Positions 42,641 through 52,300 are shown, counted from the stretch's first letter. The stretch: 64,000 nucleotides of DNA from M3007 sp031373665 (GCA_031373665.1 JANMMZ010000038.1:9367-73366); one strand, 5' to 3'. Translations and numbers: made by a program. Notes: generated by a model from the sequence alone, not told the origin.

Positions 42641-45600
42641 TTACATTTTTACAAATTTCGAATTACCCACCAGTTGCCCTTTGGCATCGAAAGCAGTCAA
42701 TATGTACTGACCAGTTGGGAAATTAGAAACCATGATTTCAGTACGGGTTTCTGCCGTGATATTCAAAGCCGCGACACGTTGGCCAAACACATTGAAAATG
42801 TCAATGTGAGCAATATCATCTGTATTTTCAATCCATAGCAAATCTGATACTGGATTGGGCGAAACATTCAGGCTCGCTACTGGATCAGGGCTGAAAGTGC
42901 CACTCATACCACAGTTGCCTACACCAACCACCATGTCATCAAAATAAGACGTGACATCAGTGCCTGTGGCATCAACAGTAAGGTCAAAAAACAGCGTTAC
43001 ACGCGTGTATTCCGCATTATCAGGTGCAGCGGCGAAGTTGTATGTGAGTTCCTCCCATTCGTTCACCTTAGTATTTGGTACAATTAATTCTATATTAGGT
43101 GCTCCAGTCTGGGAGGCCTCTAATTTCACTGCAAAATTGCCAATATGATCCATGTGAACCTTGGCCTTGACGGTTTTAGTACCTTTGAAATCAATGGCAG
43201 CATCCAAGTCTCCATACATACCTGCAAATGGTGCGCCGTCGCCGGCTTTCACGAATTTACCAACTTTAGTACTGGTATTGATGGTAGCAGGGTTTGGATT
43301 ATCAATGACTTCAAACTGATAGCCTGCGGCCTCTAAAGAACCATTAGCAAAATACTTAAAATTAGAGATGGTTGTAGCCACTGTTTCGTGATCGTCAATA
43401 CAACCACTGTAGGCTGCACGTGCCCATTTCAGATTGTCAATATAATAAATGGTCTCTGGGTTGCTATTTCCAGCATTGAAGAAAATGCACAAACGCTTAT
43501 GGTCAGCACCGATTTCACTACTGAAATCCACATTAAATTTGTGCCAAGCATTGGCCACTTTAAGGGTATCCCAAATTTCTTTGGCCGGAGAAGTGCCACC
43601 TTCCAACTTGAACAGTACGGGTATTGCCGCAGGGCCCCACATTTGAATACTAAGTTGGTTGAAAAGGCTAAAATCAACACCAGCAGGGAATTCTACGCAT
43701 AAGGCAGTCCAAGGATCATTCGCGGGATCTTTGTACTCACCTGCTTTGAGTGACCCGTTTTGCGGGGTCAGTTGCGGATTGTTGATCGCAGTCAATTTAT
43801 CATTGCCTGATCCGTAAGTGTAATTGCGTTGGCATTCAAAATCATCAATGATATTAGGAATCGCAATGGTACCTGCGCATGGGTCAATTGTGGTTTCAGA
43901 CTGATTAAGGTTGTCAAAATACCAGATTTGGCCGCTGGCCGCTGTAGCCGGAACGAAAATGATGCGAATTTCTTGGAAATCAATAATCGCAGAAAAGGCC
44001 GAAAAATCGAAACTTAATGTCTCCCAGACTCCAGGCGTAACAATGGTTGCTTCTTGTTCTTTATTCCCTTGTGCTTGTGATATCAACTGCACTAATACAG
44101 TGCCTCCCACGCCAGCAGGACTCAATACATCTATATTGATCTGTGAATTGGTCGAAAGATCAAAAGGCAAAAGACTCAGCCCTTGCAAAGTAGAAAAACC
44201 ACTTGCGCCTTTGGTATAGCAACCTACTTTGGTCGAACTATTCACGCCGCCAGGTGCTGGATTGTCAACTGGGCCAGTAAATGAACCATGTATTGGAGCA
44301 TTTTGGTCGAGTCCTTGCCAACCAAGGCTAATTCCATTTTGGAAATTTTCCAAAGCGGGAGCAGCAGGCTTAGGCCCTACTTTTATATTGTCTATATAAT
44401 ATACTTCGCCAGAATTGCCATTGACACCTGCATTGAAAAACACCACCCATTTGCGGTGTCCTTTTCCTGCTTGATCACTAAAATCACCACTGTAAGTAAC
44501 CCATTTATTGGTCTCTGTAACATCTATAAATACTTCTTTGGCGGGGTTAGGGCCGCCTTCCAACTTGAGCAATAATTTTCCCGTAATGGGAGCCCATACC
44601 TGCACCGAGAACTGGTTATTCAGGATCAAGTCATAGGGGGTTTCATTGTCAATAACCAATGCTGCATACTCCGTGCCGGGGCCAGAAAAATCGGCAAAAC
44701 GGCCCACTTTTGGTGAACTGTTATCCATGCTAATATTTGGATTGCCCACTACAGAAAGACTATCCCATCCGCCGGAATAGGTTGCATTTCTATTGCACTC
44801 GAAATCGTCGAGGATATTTGCATTGAGGGTAGCACCAATGCATTGGCTTGGTACTGCACAGACATTGTCAAAATAATAAGTATCGCCACTGGTTTCTACA
44901 CCTGGATCAAAAAATATGACTATTTTTGAAAGACCCGTATTGGCGGCTTGGGCACTAAAATCGAAAGTATAGGTCTGCCAAGCACCTGTGACAGCTATGT
45001 TCTTGATTTTGTCAAATCCACCTCCAGAGCCTTCCAATTTGAATAAAATCTGGGTTGGTGCAGTGGCATAAATATCTATTTTGAATTGATTATTCACGCT
45101 CATATCAAAAGGTGCGCCGTTGTCTGCTAAGAGAAGGCTGTAAGCGTGCATATTAGATTTGACATAGGTAGCACAATAGGCACTGCTATTGATTTGGTTC
45201 GCCTCTGGATTGTCATCTGGAAAAGTCACTGAGCCATCTAAAGCCTGAAAAGTGAGGCCTGGTATCTCAAAATCGGCATAGCAAATTTCATATTTCCCAG
45301 CCGTCAAATCATCAAAATAATAGGTATTATTGCTTGGATCATTGCCTGGATCAAAGAAAATAATGATCTTTGTTAAGCCAGTCATGGCGGCTCCCGCGCT
45401 CATGTCAAAATTAAGTTCTACCCATTGGTTGGCTGCTGGCATAACAGCCGACTTCTCAACGGATTGACCGGGGCCTTCAAATTTCAGCAATATGGGTGTG
45501 GCGGTGGCACACCATACTTTTAGTTTAAATTGGTTGTTTTGGGAAAGATCCAAGGGCTGAGGCAAAGAAGGCACCCAAAACAAACTGTAACCAAAGCCCT

Positions 45601-45802
45601 GCGCTTTGGTGTAAGAGCCTACTTTGGCACTGCTATTGACTAGGTCAGAGCCCGGATTGTTGATGACCCCATTGTAAGTACCGTCGGCGGCCGACCATGG
45701 TAGGTCGGAACCTGCGCCTTCAAAATCTTCATAGACGATCTGTGCCTTCAGTGTGGATAAGCAGCAGCACATCAATAAAAGGGTGAAAAGTTTAAACTTC
45801 AT
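42641..45802 (-). CDS. Six-module surface binding protein with T9SS sorting domain
   Basis: 1053 residues with a signal peptide (CCCLSTLKAQ). The body is six diverged copies (about 150-165 residues each) of a beta-sandwich module. Each copy begins near a D-[DF]-F-E motif (YEDFEGAG, DDFECNRN, DDFECQRN), contains a strand like NNQFKLKVWCATATPILLKF, and ends in a Tyr-Tyr-Phe-Asp-Asp or Tyr-Tyr-Ile-Asp-Asn motif. The layout resembles carbohydrate-binding jelly rolls. Modules 3 and 5 are the closest pair. The C-terminus (LNVSPNPVSDLLWIEN ... GNSKFVKM) is a Por-type sorting domain. It probably coats the surface and binds the glucan, acting like a surface glycan-binding protein. Binding is inferred, not shown. 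Confidence 0.75.
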   Translation of the reverse strand: MKFKLFTLLLMCCCLSTLKAQIVYEDFEGAGSDLPWSAADGTYNGVINNPGSDLVNSSAKVGSYTKAQGFGYSLFWVPSLPQPLDLSQNNQFKLKVWCATATPILLKFEGPGQSVEKSAVMPAANQWVELNFDMSAGAAMTGLTKIIIFFDPGNDPSNNTYYFDDLTAGKYEICYADFEIPGLTFQALDGSVTFPDDNPEANQINSSAYCATYVKSNMHAYSLLLADNGAPFDMSVNNQFKIDIYATAPTQILFKLEGSGGGFDKIKNIAVTGAWQTYTFDFSAQAANTGLSKIVIFFDPGVETSGDTYYFDNVCAVPSQCIGATLNANILDDFECNRNATYSGGWDSLSVVGNPNISMDNSSPKVGRFADFSGPGTEYAALVIDNETPYDLILNNQFSVQVWAPITGKLLLKLEGGPNPAKEVFIDVTETNKWVTYSGDFSDQAGKGHRKWVVFFNAGVNGNSGEVYYIDNIKVGPKPAAPALENFQNGISLGWQGLDQNAPIHGSFTGPVDNPAPGGVNSSTKVGCYTKGASGFSTLQGLSLLPFDLSTNSQINIDVLSPAGVGGTVLVQLISQAQGNKEQEATIVTPGVWETLSFDFSAFSAIIDFQEIRIIFVPATAASGQIWYFDNLNQSETTIDPCAGTIAIPNIIDDFECQRNYTYGSGNDKLTAINNPQLTPQNGSLKAGEYKDPANDPWTALCVEFPAGVDFSLFNQLSIQMWGPAAIPVLFKLEGGTSPAKEIWDTLKVANAWHKFNVDFSSEIGADHKRLCIFFNAGNSNPETIYYIDNLKWARAAYSGCIDDHETVATTISNFKYFANGSLEAAGYQFEVIDNPNPATINTSTKVGKFVKAGDGAPFAGMYGDLDAAIDFKGTKTVKAKVHMDHIGNFAVKLEASQTGAPNIELIVPNTKVNEWEELTYNFAAAPDNAEYTRVTLFFDLTVDATGTDVTSYFDDMVVGVGNCGMSGTFSPDPVASLNVSPNPVSDLLWIENTDDIAHIDIFNVFGQRVAALNITAETRTEIMVSNFPTGQYILTAFDAKGQLVGNSKFVKM

Positions 45803-45841
45803 AAAAAACGCAATTAAAAGGTTAAAAAGTTGAGAAAGTTA

Positions 45842-47737
45842 TTAGTCTTTGGAGATGACAAACCGTTTCAAAATAAATCTTCCACGGTCATCATATATTT
45901 TTAAAAAATACACCCCATTGGGGCAAGTATTTACCTCTATTGAAGTCGAAATAATGGTTGGTGAAAATGCTCGTCCTATTGTTTTTGATTGAATGAGCAA
46001 GCCTTGGGCATTATACATTTGAATGGATAATGATTGTGGCGCTAACAGTGAGATTTCCACCTGAATGCTTGTATTGGCAGCCACTGGATTGGGAAACAAG
46101 GTGCAATCAAAGCCTAGGTTTTCTAAATTATTGGTTTCTGAGGTACTATCTGAAACAAAACCGATGGCATCTAAGGCGGGTTGTATTTCAATATTTTGCA
46201 TAAATTTTTTCCAAAAAAGGCCCGACCGATGGTTTTCGATCATCACCACTATAGGGCCTTGGTCAATGGCCAAATACGAATTGGCAAACCAATTTTGGTC
46301 AAGGTTGAAAGCATCATAAAATCCGAAATCACCCCAGAGATTTTCCCCCAAATTTCTATAAAAATGGCGCAAAGCCGCCATGCTCTCTTGGGGTGTATAA
46401 GGCATACTGGCCAATGCGGCCGTAGGGGCAATGGTACCATTATCGTTGGAGGGGTAAGGGTCATGGGCTTGATAGCCCCAAGGGTTGTCGCTGGCCGTCA
46501 GTCCCCAGCACTCCTCCGAATACCCGTCGTGATTCTCTGGATTGGCAATGCTGTATGCTTGGTGTATGCGTGCGTGGTTTCTATTCCGGTTGAAATAATT
46601 GCAGTATTGATCTTTTTTGTGGCGAGGGTCAAAACCCAAGTATGAATAGTGGGCAAAAAACAAAGGCCCACCCGCAAAAGGCCCTACATAAATCGGAAAC
46701 CCAAAATGAATGGAAGGATTGCTATAATTGCTATTGGCTGCCCAACCTGTTTGATATAAAGTAGGTGGTATTGGGTGCGTAGGTGAAGCCACAGCCAATA
46801 AATAAACAATCTGTACCTCATTGAAGCCCCGGAGTTGAAAATTCATCTGCCAATTATAATTAGGCGACCAATGCCAATACAGCACATTGCTATTGTTGCG
46901 TCGGTACCAATCCCATTCTACTTCTTCCCAAAGCCCTGTGATGGCATCCCTCAAGGCAGCCTCTAGGGGGTCAGGCTGGTCAAAATAGGTACGAGCGGCC
47001 AAAAGCCCTTGAATCAAAAAGGCCGTTTCAACCAAGTCTCCCCCATTGTCGAACTGGCTAAACGGGACAACATTGCCCGTCATACCATTCATCCAGTGCG
47101 GAAAAGCCCCGTGAAAACGATCGGCAAATTGTAGAAATGATGCTATTTGTATGAGCCGATTTAGGGCGGCATCTCTAGTGATCCATCCGCGTTCGGCGGC
47201 CGCAATGATGGCCATGACCCCAAATCCAGTACCACCTGTGGTGACGATTTCATCGGAGCCATACCGCTCCCTAGCCATACCACTGGCAGGGTGGCTGTGT
47301 TCCCAAAAATATCGAAAAGTAGATTCTTGCACCATGTCCATCAATTGTTCATCAGACATGGGAAAAGTGGTTGATTCCACCACCGATGAATAGGCACTCT
47401 CATTGATAGGCCCAGCCACTGTTTTTATTTTATACGATCTTGTTACGCCTGCGCCTTCGTCTCCTGTCCAATCAAATGAAAAATTTTGTTTGCCTGTTTG
47501 TTTCAAAAATGAATACGTAGCCCCGCCATCTATAGACCGAAATATCTTGTAACCTGTCACTTGAGTGCCGATCGCCTCCGTCCACCGCAGCCCTATATGC
47601 TGCTCAAATGGCCTAGCCACCACCTCTGTGGGCGGCAAAACCACCTGTGCTGACAACACAGCACTCCAACACACGCATATGATAACACCGAAATACTTGA
47701 ATAACATACGTTTTAGTTTATACCTTATCAGCGGCAT
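45842..47737 (-). CDS. Surface glycoamylase-family (GH144-type) glucanase with Fn3 and T9SS domains
   Basis: 631 residues; the ATG at 47707 is an equally good start, directly before the signal peptide (IICVCWSAVLSAQ). A fibronectin-III domain covers residues ~35-130 (LRWTEAIGTQVTGYKIFRS). The catalytic alpha/alpha-barrel covers ~135-540: TGFGVMAIIAAAERGWITRD, GAFPHWMNGMTGNVVPF, FFAHYSYLGFDPRHK, ECWGLTASDNPWGYQAHDP, DNGTIAPTAALASMPYTPQE, AIDQGPIVVMIENHRSGLFW. The last ~90 residues are a sorting domain (FPNPVAANTSIQVEISLLAP). As the secreted member of the pair it probably makes the first, endo-type cuts in the glucan. The linkage (beta-1,2) is inferred from the family. Confidence 0.85.
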   Translation of the reverse strand: MPLIRYKLKRMLFKYFGVIICVCWSAVLSAQVVLPPTEVVARPFEQHIGLRWTEAIGTQVTGYKIFRSIDGGATYSFLKQTGKQNFSFDWTGDEGAGVTRSYKIKTVAGPINESAYSSVVESTTFPMSDEQLMDMVQESTFRYFWEHSHPASGMARERYGSDEIVTTGGTGFGVMAIIAAAERGWITRDAALNRLIQIASFLQFADRFHGAFPHWMNGMTGNVVPFSQFDNGGDLVETAFLIQGLLAARTYFDQPDPLEAALRDAITGLWEEVEWDWYRRNNSNVLYWHWSPNYNWQMNFQLRGFNEVQIVYLLAVASPTHPIPPTLYQTGWAANSNYSNPSIHFGFPIYVGPFAGGPLFFAHYSYLGFDPRHKKDQYCNYFNRNRNHARIHQAYSIANPENHDGYSEECWGLTASDNPWGYQAHDPYPSNDNGTIAPTAALASMPYTPQESMAALRHFYRNLGENLWGDFGFYDAFNLDQNWFANSYLAIDQGPIVVMIENHRSGLFWKKFMQNIEIQPALDAIGFVSDSTSETNNLENLGFDCTLFPNPVAANTSIQVEISLLAPQSLSIQMYNAQGLLIQSKTIGRAFSPTIISTSIEVNTCPNGVYFLKIYDDRGRFILKRFVISKD

Positions 47738-47870
47738 CTCCTTTTCAAAATTTGAAATAATATTTTGAAGTGGCCGCTATTTGAAATGTAAAACTACAAC
47801 AATTATTCAAGTTTCTTACAAAATGACACCTCACTACTACTACGCCAACTGAAAATAAATCAAAATCAAC

Positions 47871-50606
47871 TCAAAACCCGATGAGATACTCTGCCAAATT
47901 ATCGGTTTCGGGCAAACCCAATTTTTTGCGCAGCCTATACCGCTTATTCTCTACCCCACGGAGCGACATATTCAAGAGGGGGGCTATGTCTTTGGAAGAA
48001 AGATTCATGCGCAGATAAGCCGCAAGCCGGAGGTCTCCTTGGGTCATATCAGGAAAATCGCGCATCAGGCGGCTAAAAAAGTGATCGTGTACTCGATTGA
48101 ATGCTTCTTCAAAAATTTCCCAATCGTGGTCACCCTCCAAGTGTTCATCTATACGCCTTACAATTTTTTGCTTGAGGTTGGGGTCATTGGGCGTGGTGAG
48201 CAGTATATCCTTGAGGCTTTGGAGGGCTTCATTTTTTCGGATCAGGTTAAAAGCTGCGTTGGAGAGTTCCCTTGATTTGTTTTCTACTTCTATGCTTAGT
48301 TTCTCCCGCTCGGCCACTGTATTGCGGTGGAGAAATTCCTTTTCTTTTTCGGACTCTAAATGCTGACGTTGCTTAGTAAGCCGATGGCGATTCAATAATT
48401 CAATGCCTCCTAAGAACAACAGAAAGCCAATAAAATACATGCATCCAGCCCACTTAGAAGCATACCACGGCGGGGCAATGGTAAAAGTAATGAACGTTTC
48501 CGTGTCATATTTATCTGTTTTTACCCGAAACACATACTCGCCCGCAGGCAGATTGATGAACACTTGCTCCGACGATAATTGCCAAGGCGACCATTTTTCG
48601 GAGAAACCTTCCAAATACCAAGAGAACAAGGGTTGACGCTCATAATAAGGAACAGCAAAGTGAATCTTGATAGTATTGTGCCGATAATCAAACTGGAAAG
48701 GGATACCTACATTCGGGAAGTGGCCACCATCTATTTCAATGTAACGCACCACGGGTACTAGGTTCGTAATATTTGACAGGTCGGTGGCTGCACTATGCTT
48801 TTCATCGAGTATGGCAAACCCATTTTCAAGACAAAAGAGGTAGCGTTGGCTCGGTAGTGCAACGATGTTTTCGTAATGTGGTATCAATGCAATCGGTATC
48901 CTCGATTCATTCCCCGCTTCTTTGATTTGCACACTGGTGCTGTCAATCAAAAAATAGATTTTGTCATCTTTACCCGCAAGGTATTTGTAGCCATTATTTG
49001 ATTTATCCAAAGGCAAAAACCATGTTTTATCTCCTTGTTGGCTGATTTGTACGGATCCATTGCTCGAATTGACCACGAGTTTGCCGCTTATCTTCGTCAT
49101 ATCAAGCAGGTGATCTGATGGAAGCCCATCAGCCTTCGTGTAAGCATTATATTCCGATATACGGGTTAGGTCGTCGCTCAACCGCACCCTGAACAGCCCT
49201 CGATTGGGGTGAACACCCCATAAATTACCCAAAGTATCGAATAGTATTTTCCTCAGAGAGAGATCAAACCCTTGTATTTTATGTGAAAAAGCCCATTGGC
49301 CAGCACTGTTTTTATGATAAGCCACCAAGCCCGTGTAAGTGCTTTGTATCAAAAAATCTGTACGGTTGGGTATTTTGATCAAGTTCCACCCCCCGGTGAT
49401 TGGGTTTATCTTTCGCGCTACCATACCTTCTATCAAAAAAGTACCATCGTTATGGCCGCACAAAATTTGATTATCCATGATCTTCAAATCCCAGACCTGC
49501 CCTTGAGTGCCCTCTACCAACTTAAATACACCCGCTCCGCTTCTAGCAAAAAGCCCTTGATTGGTGCCTATGTACAACAAATTCCCTTGTTCAATAGAAG
49601 TATATACCGTTCCTATTTGCCCTGATTCATCCGTAAAATAATGTAGCGAAGCATCTAAAGACACCAGATCAATGCCCTTATCCATCCCGATCCATAGGTT
49701 TTGATCCCGATCTTCCTTTAGCGACAAAACCGTATTGTTTTGAAGGCCAATGCCTCTATTGAGGTGAAACCGAAGTTGGGCGATTGAATCCAATATATAT
49801 ACCCCATCCAAAACAGTACCGATAGCCCATCCCCCATGCATCAAAGCGATCCCTTTGTTGAGTTGATTTTTTTTGAACACGCTGTTCAATGCATGATTCC
49901 AAGGCTTGCAAATCCCATCTCGCCACTCATACATACCATCATTGGCGGTACCGATCCAAAAAGATTCAGCAGTACCGGCCATCATGAATTGAACAATTTT
50001 ATCGCTTAGTATTTCTGTGCCAGGCAATAGCCTGAAAGTATGGTTTGGTAAGAGATCATAGATGCCTTGGCCTATGACGGGTATTTTGATGGTTCCTTCT
50101 ATCTCTTGGGCAAACATAATGGCTCCCGGTGCTTTTAGCACGCGGACAACCGAATCCTTGTATTGATAGAGGGTCGAAAATGATTGAAAAAAGACACCCT
50201 CTCGGGTTGGTAATATATGCCAAATTTCTTCTTTGTCAAATAGATCAGAGGCAATGCCTTTGCTCAAATCGCGGTACTGATAGCCCCCACCATGAGGTAT
50301 CCAGCAACCGAAAGTAGCAAAACCGCCACAATATATCACACGATCTAAACCAATAGCCACCGATCTGATTGCCTGATTGTGTTCCAAGGTGAATTTGCGC
50401 CACGAAGCACCATCAAATTCAAGCAAGCCACCATTGTTAGCCACGTACATCCAGCCCGGGTCGGCAAATTGGGAGATACTCCAGTTCTGATTTTGAGCAC
50501 GATAATCGTTGGGAGCAAAATGTCGGATGTATGGCACATCTTGTGCAGTAGCCTGAATGGAAAGAAGACAGCAGAAAAGATAGGTAAGTTTATCACAACA
50601 TTTCAT
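47871..50606 (-). CDS. Membrane-tethered propeller/Y_Y_Y/LuxR-type transcriptional regulator
   Basis: 911 residues. Signal peptide (SIQATAQ), periplasmic seven-bladed propeller-type sensor repeats (residues ~40-620, with NLWIGMDKGIDLVSLD and GNLWGVHPNRGLFRV), a Y_Y_Y domain (~630-710, FSWYLEGFSEKWSPWQ), one membrane helix (~718-740), a cytoplasmic coiled coil (~745-800) and a C-terminal LuxR-type helix-turn-helix (~855-911, TQGDLRLAAYLRMNLSSKDI, MSLRGVENKRYRLRKKLG). There is no histidine kinase or receiver domain, unlike hybrid two-component regulators of polysaccharide loci. It is transcribed ahead of and in the direction of the glucan genes, so it probably senses the oligosaccharide and switches them on. 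Confidence 0.88.
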   Translation of the reverse strand: MKCCDKLTYLFCCLLSIQATAQDVPYIRHFAPNDYRAQNQNWSISQFADPGWMYVANNGGLLEFDGASWRKFTLEHNQAIRSVAIGLDRVIYCGGFATFGCWIPHGGGYQYRDLSKGIASDLFDKEEIWHILPTREGVFFQSFSTLYQYKDSVVRVLKAPGAIMFAQEIEGTIKIPVIGQGIYDLLPNHTFRLLPGTEILSDKIVQFMMAGTAESFWIGTANDGMYEWRDGICKPWNHALNSVFKKNQLNKGIALMHGGWAIGTVLDGVYILDSIAQLRFHLNRGIGLQNNTVLSLKEDRDQNLWIGMDKGIDLVSLDASLHYFTDESGQIGTVYTSIEQGNLLYIGTNQGLFARSGAGVFKLVEGTQGQVWDLKIMDNQILCGHNDGTFLIEGMVARKINPITGGWNLIKIPNRTDFLIQSTYTGLVAYHKNSAGQWAFSHKIQGFDLSLRKILFDTLGNLWGVHPNRGLFRVRLSDDLTRISEYNAYTKADGLPSDHLLDMTKISGKLVVNSSNGSVQISQQGDKTWFLPLDKSNNGYKYLAGKDDKIYFLIDSTSVQIKEAGNESRIPIALIPHYENIVALPSQRYLFCLENGFAILDEKHSAATDLSNITNLVPVVRYIEIDGGHFPNVGIPFQFDYRHNTIKIHFAVPYYERQPLFSWYLEGFSEKWSPWQLSSEQVFINLPAGEYVFRVKTDKYDTETFITFTIAPPWYASKWAGCMYFIGFLLFLGGIELLNRHRLTKQRQHLESEKEKEFLHRNTVAEREKLSIEVENKSRELSNAAFNLIRKNEALQSLKDILLTTPNDPNLKQKIVRRIDEHLEGDHDWEIFEEAFNRVHDHFFSRLMRDFPDMTQGDLRLAAYLRMNLSSKDIAPLLNMSLRGVENKRYRLRKKLGLPETDNLAEYLIGF

Positions 50607-50649
50607 AGGGCAAAGTAACGTAAATTACCCCAAACCGCATCATTGATAC

Positions 50650-50683
50650 AAAAAATGCTGCCCTGCGTGATGCGGGGCAGCAT
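50650..50683 (-). terminator. Terminator of the NlpC/P60 gene
   Basis: Stem ATGCTGCCC / GGGCAGCAT. On the minus strand it is followed by TTTTTTG. It lies between the NlpC/P60 stop and the regulator start. Confidence 0.85.
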
Positions 50684-50718
50684 AGAATCCTCATAGTGTG
50701 CTTCGTTTCGTCTTAATA

Positions 50719-51267
50719 TTAGAATGACTGACCCGTAATTACATCGCGGGCAAAGAGGATTTTAGGTTTCCAGTATTTGGAAGTTGAAATATTTTCTACG
50801 ACTACCCCACGGCTGCTGGTGCTATGCACACAGATGATGCCATCGGCGGTGTGTTCTACAACCATCGCTACGTGCTGGATACGACCACGGCCTCCAAAAA
50901 AGACCAAGTCGCCCGGCAATACATCGGCTAGGCTGATTTTGTACCCCTGCGTGGATTGGGTACGTGAAGAGGGTGATACTTTCACCTCAAATTCATCGAG
51001 GATGTAACTGGTAAAACCAGAACAATCGAATCCATTGGCGGGCGTGCGCCCAGCATGGCGGTATCGAATACCTGTGAAATTTTGTGCCCACCCGGCCACA
51101 CCACTGCGAAATTGCAGGGCTTCAGCCTCGGCTTCGTCCGCTATACCCAAGGGCTTACGGTCGGTGCCTTTAAAACTTAGGCAAGGCAGCAGAATAAGGA
51201 ACAAAAAAGGATACGTTAGTTTTGCAAATGATCTTTTGAGGTAACTGGACGGAAGTACTCCTGTCAT
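50719..51267 (-). CDS. NlpC/P60 family cell-wall peptidase
   Basis: 182 residues with an N-terminal hydrophobic export segment (YPFLFLILLPCLSF). The C40 catalytic residues are visible: Cys in NGFDCSGFTSYIL (about residue 81), His in GRIQHVAMVVEH and the polar third residue at VHSTSSRGV. Family members cleave peptide cross-bridges (gamma-D-Glu-diaminopimelate type) of peptidoglycan, so a periplasmic cell-wall remodelling role is expected. There is no SH3 or LysM targeting domain, making it a minimal version. It is monocistronic, with its own promoter about 190 bp upstream and a terminator. Confidence 0.92.
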   Translation of the reverse strand: MTGVLPSSYLKRSFAKLTYPFLFLILLPCLSFKGTDRKPLGIADEAEAEALQFRSGVAGWAQNFTGIRYRHAGRTPANGFDCSGFTSYILDEFEVKVSPSSRTQSTQGYKISLADVLPGDLVFFGGRGRIQHVAMVVEHTADGIICVHSTSSRGVVVENISTSKYWKPKILFARDVITGQSF

Positions 51268-51456
51268 GTGTGTAGTATTACCAGTTCACAGCAGGGGCGT
51301 GCCGCGCTCTTAAAAAGAGTGCACTGTTGAGTGAAAAAAAACGGTCGTTCTCAATTAGTAAACGGCAGTTTGAAAGCGGCTCTTGTACAAATATTAAAAG
51401 GATTGATTAAAATTCAAACTACCAAAAAAAGCATTCAATCCAGTACCGAACCGTTG
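51268..51456 (-). other. Long untranslated leader of the NlpC/P60 gene
   Basis: About 180 nt separate the predicted transcription start from the ATG. It contains a hairpin near 51309-51326 (GCGCTCTT / AAAGAGTGC). No regulatory RNA class is recognised. Confidence 0.35.
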
Positions 51457-51485
51457 CAAAGGTAGAAATCATTTTGATATTGCAA
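51457..51485 (-). promoter_or_regulatory. Promoter of the NlpC/P60 gene
   Basis: On the minus strand TTG (51485-51483) and TACCTTTG (51464-51457) are 18 bases apart. Confidence 0.6.
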
Positions 51486-51517
51486 TAATTTTTTCAAAAA
51501 AATTTTGTTCCAGCCCA

Positions 51518-52297
51518 CTATTGCAGCCTAAAAACATCTGCATCTTGCAAAAAAGGCAATTGTTTGCGGTATTCTTGCTGGGTACTTAGATTTAATTCGG
51601 CAGTGACTATATTTTCCTGTTCTGAAATTCGGCAAACCTCGCCTCCTGAGTAATCAATGATGGTAGAGTTTCCGGAATACTCCAATCCGTTTCCGTCAAC
51701 ACCATAAATATTTACACCAATCGTAAATGATTGATTTTCAATGGCTCTAGCCGTTAATAGGGCATCCCACTGGGCAATTCTGGGTCTCGGCCAATTGGCC
51801 ACGTAAATCAATAAATCATAGGGCTTATTTTTTCCAATTTTTAGGTTGCGAGACCAAGCCGGAAAGCGCAAATCATAGCAAATAAGGGGACGAATCCGCC
51901 AACCCTTGTAACTCACCAAGAGTTGTTTTTCGCCCGCCGTGTAGTAGTTTGTTTCGCCGCTCAAACCAAACAAATGTTTTTTATCGTAATGCTCAAAATG
52001 TCCATCAGGATGCATAAAAACAAGGCGATTGTAAAATCTCCCAGCCTCTACACAAATGAAACTACCTACGATGGCAGCATGCATTTCTCCCGCATTTTTC
52101 CGCAACCATTGAATAGTAGGCCCTTCCATGGTTTCCGCTAAAACAGACATGTTCATAGAGAAACCAGTGGTAAACATTTCAGGTAATACGACTAGATCGG
52201 TATGGCCCTTTAAGGCGGCCAAGTGTTCGCCTAATTTTGCTCTATTCTCGTTTGGGTTTTCCCAAACTAAAGAGGCTTGAATAATACTAACGCGCAT
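51518..52297 (-). CDS. Omega-amidase/nitrilase-family hydrolase (YafV-like)
   Basis: 259 residues with the nitrilase Glu-Lys-Cys triad: VVLPEMFTTGFSMN (Glu about residue 40), HYDKKHLFGLSGE (Lys) and RPLICYDLRFPAWSRN (Cys). Context words TTGFSMN and AIENQSFTIGVNIYGVDGNG are typical of the omega-amidase (Nit2/YafV) branch, which hydrolyses 2-oxoglutaramate and 2-oxosuccinamate as metabolite repair. It is cytoplasmic. The gene starts 3 bp after the stop of the sodium symporter and is probably co-transcribed with it; a link between their substrates is not evident. Confidence 0.88.
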   Translation of the reverse strand: MRVSIIQASLVWENPNENRAKLGEHLAALKGHTDLVVLPEMFTTGFSMNMSVLAETMEGPTIQWLRKNAGEMHAAIVGSFICVEAGRFYNRLVFMHPDGHFEHYDKKHLFGLSGETNYYTAGEKQLLVSYKGWRIRPLICYDLRFPAWSRNLKIGKNKPYDLLIYVANWPRPRIAQWDALLTARAIENQSFTIGVNIYGVDGNGLEYSGNSTIIDYSGGEVCRISEQENIVTAELNLSTQQEYRKQLPFLQDADVFRLQ

Positions 52298-52300
52298 TGC

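Noticed and set aside
42641..45802. Recent tandem DNA repeat in the six-module protein
   Set aside because: Modules are diverged at DNA level; this is old protein-domain duplication, not a DNA repeat array.
46181..46645. 154-codon plus-strand frame inside the GH144-type gene
   Set aside because: Antisense shadow of conserved catalytic blocks.
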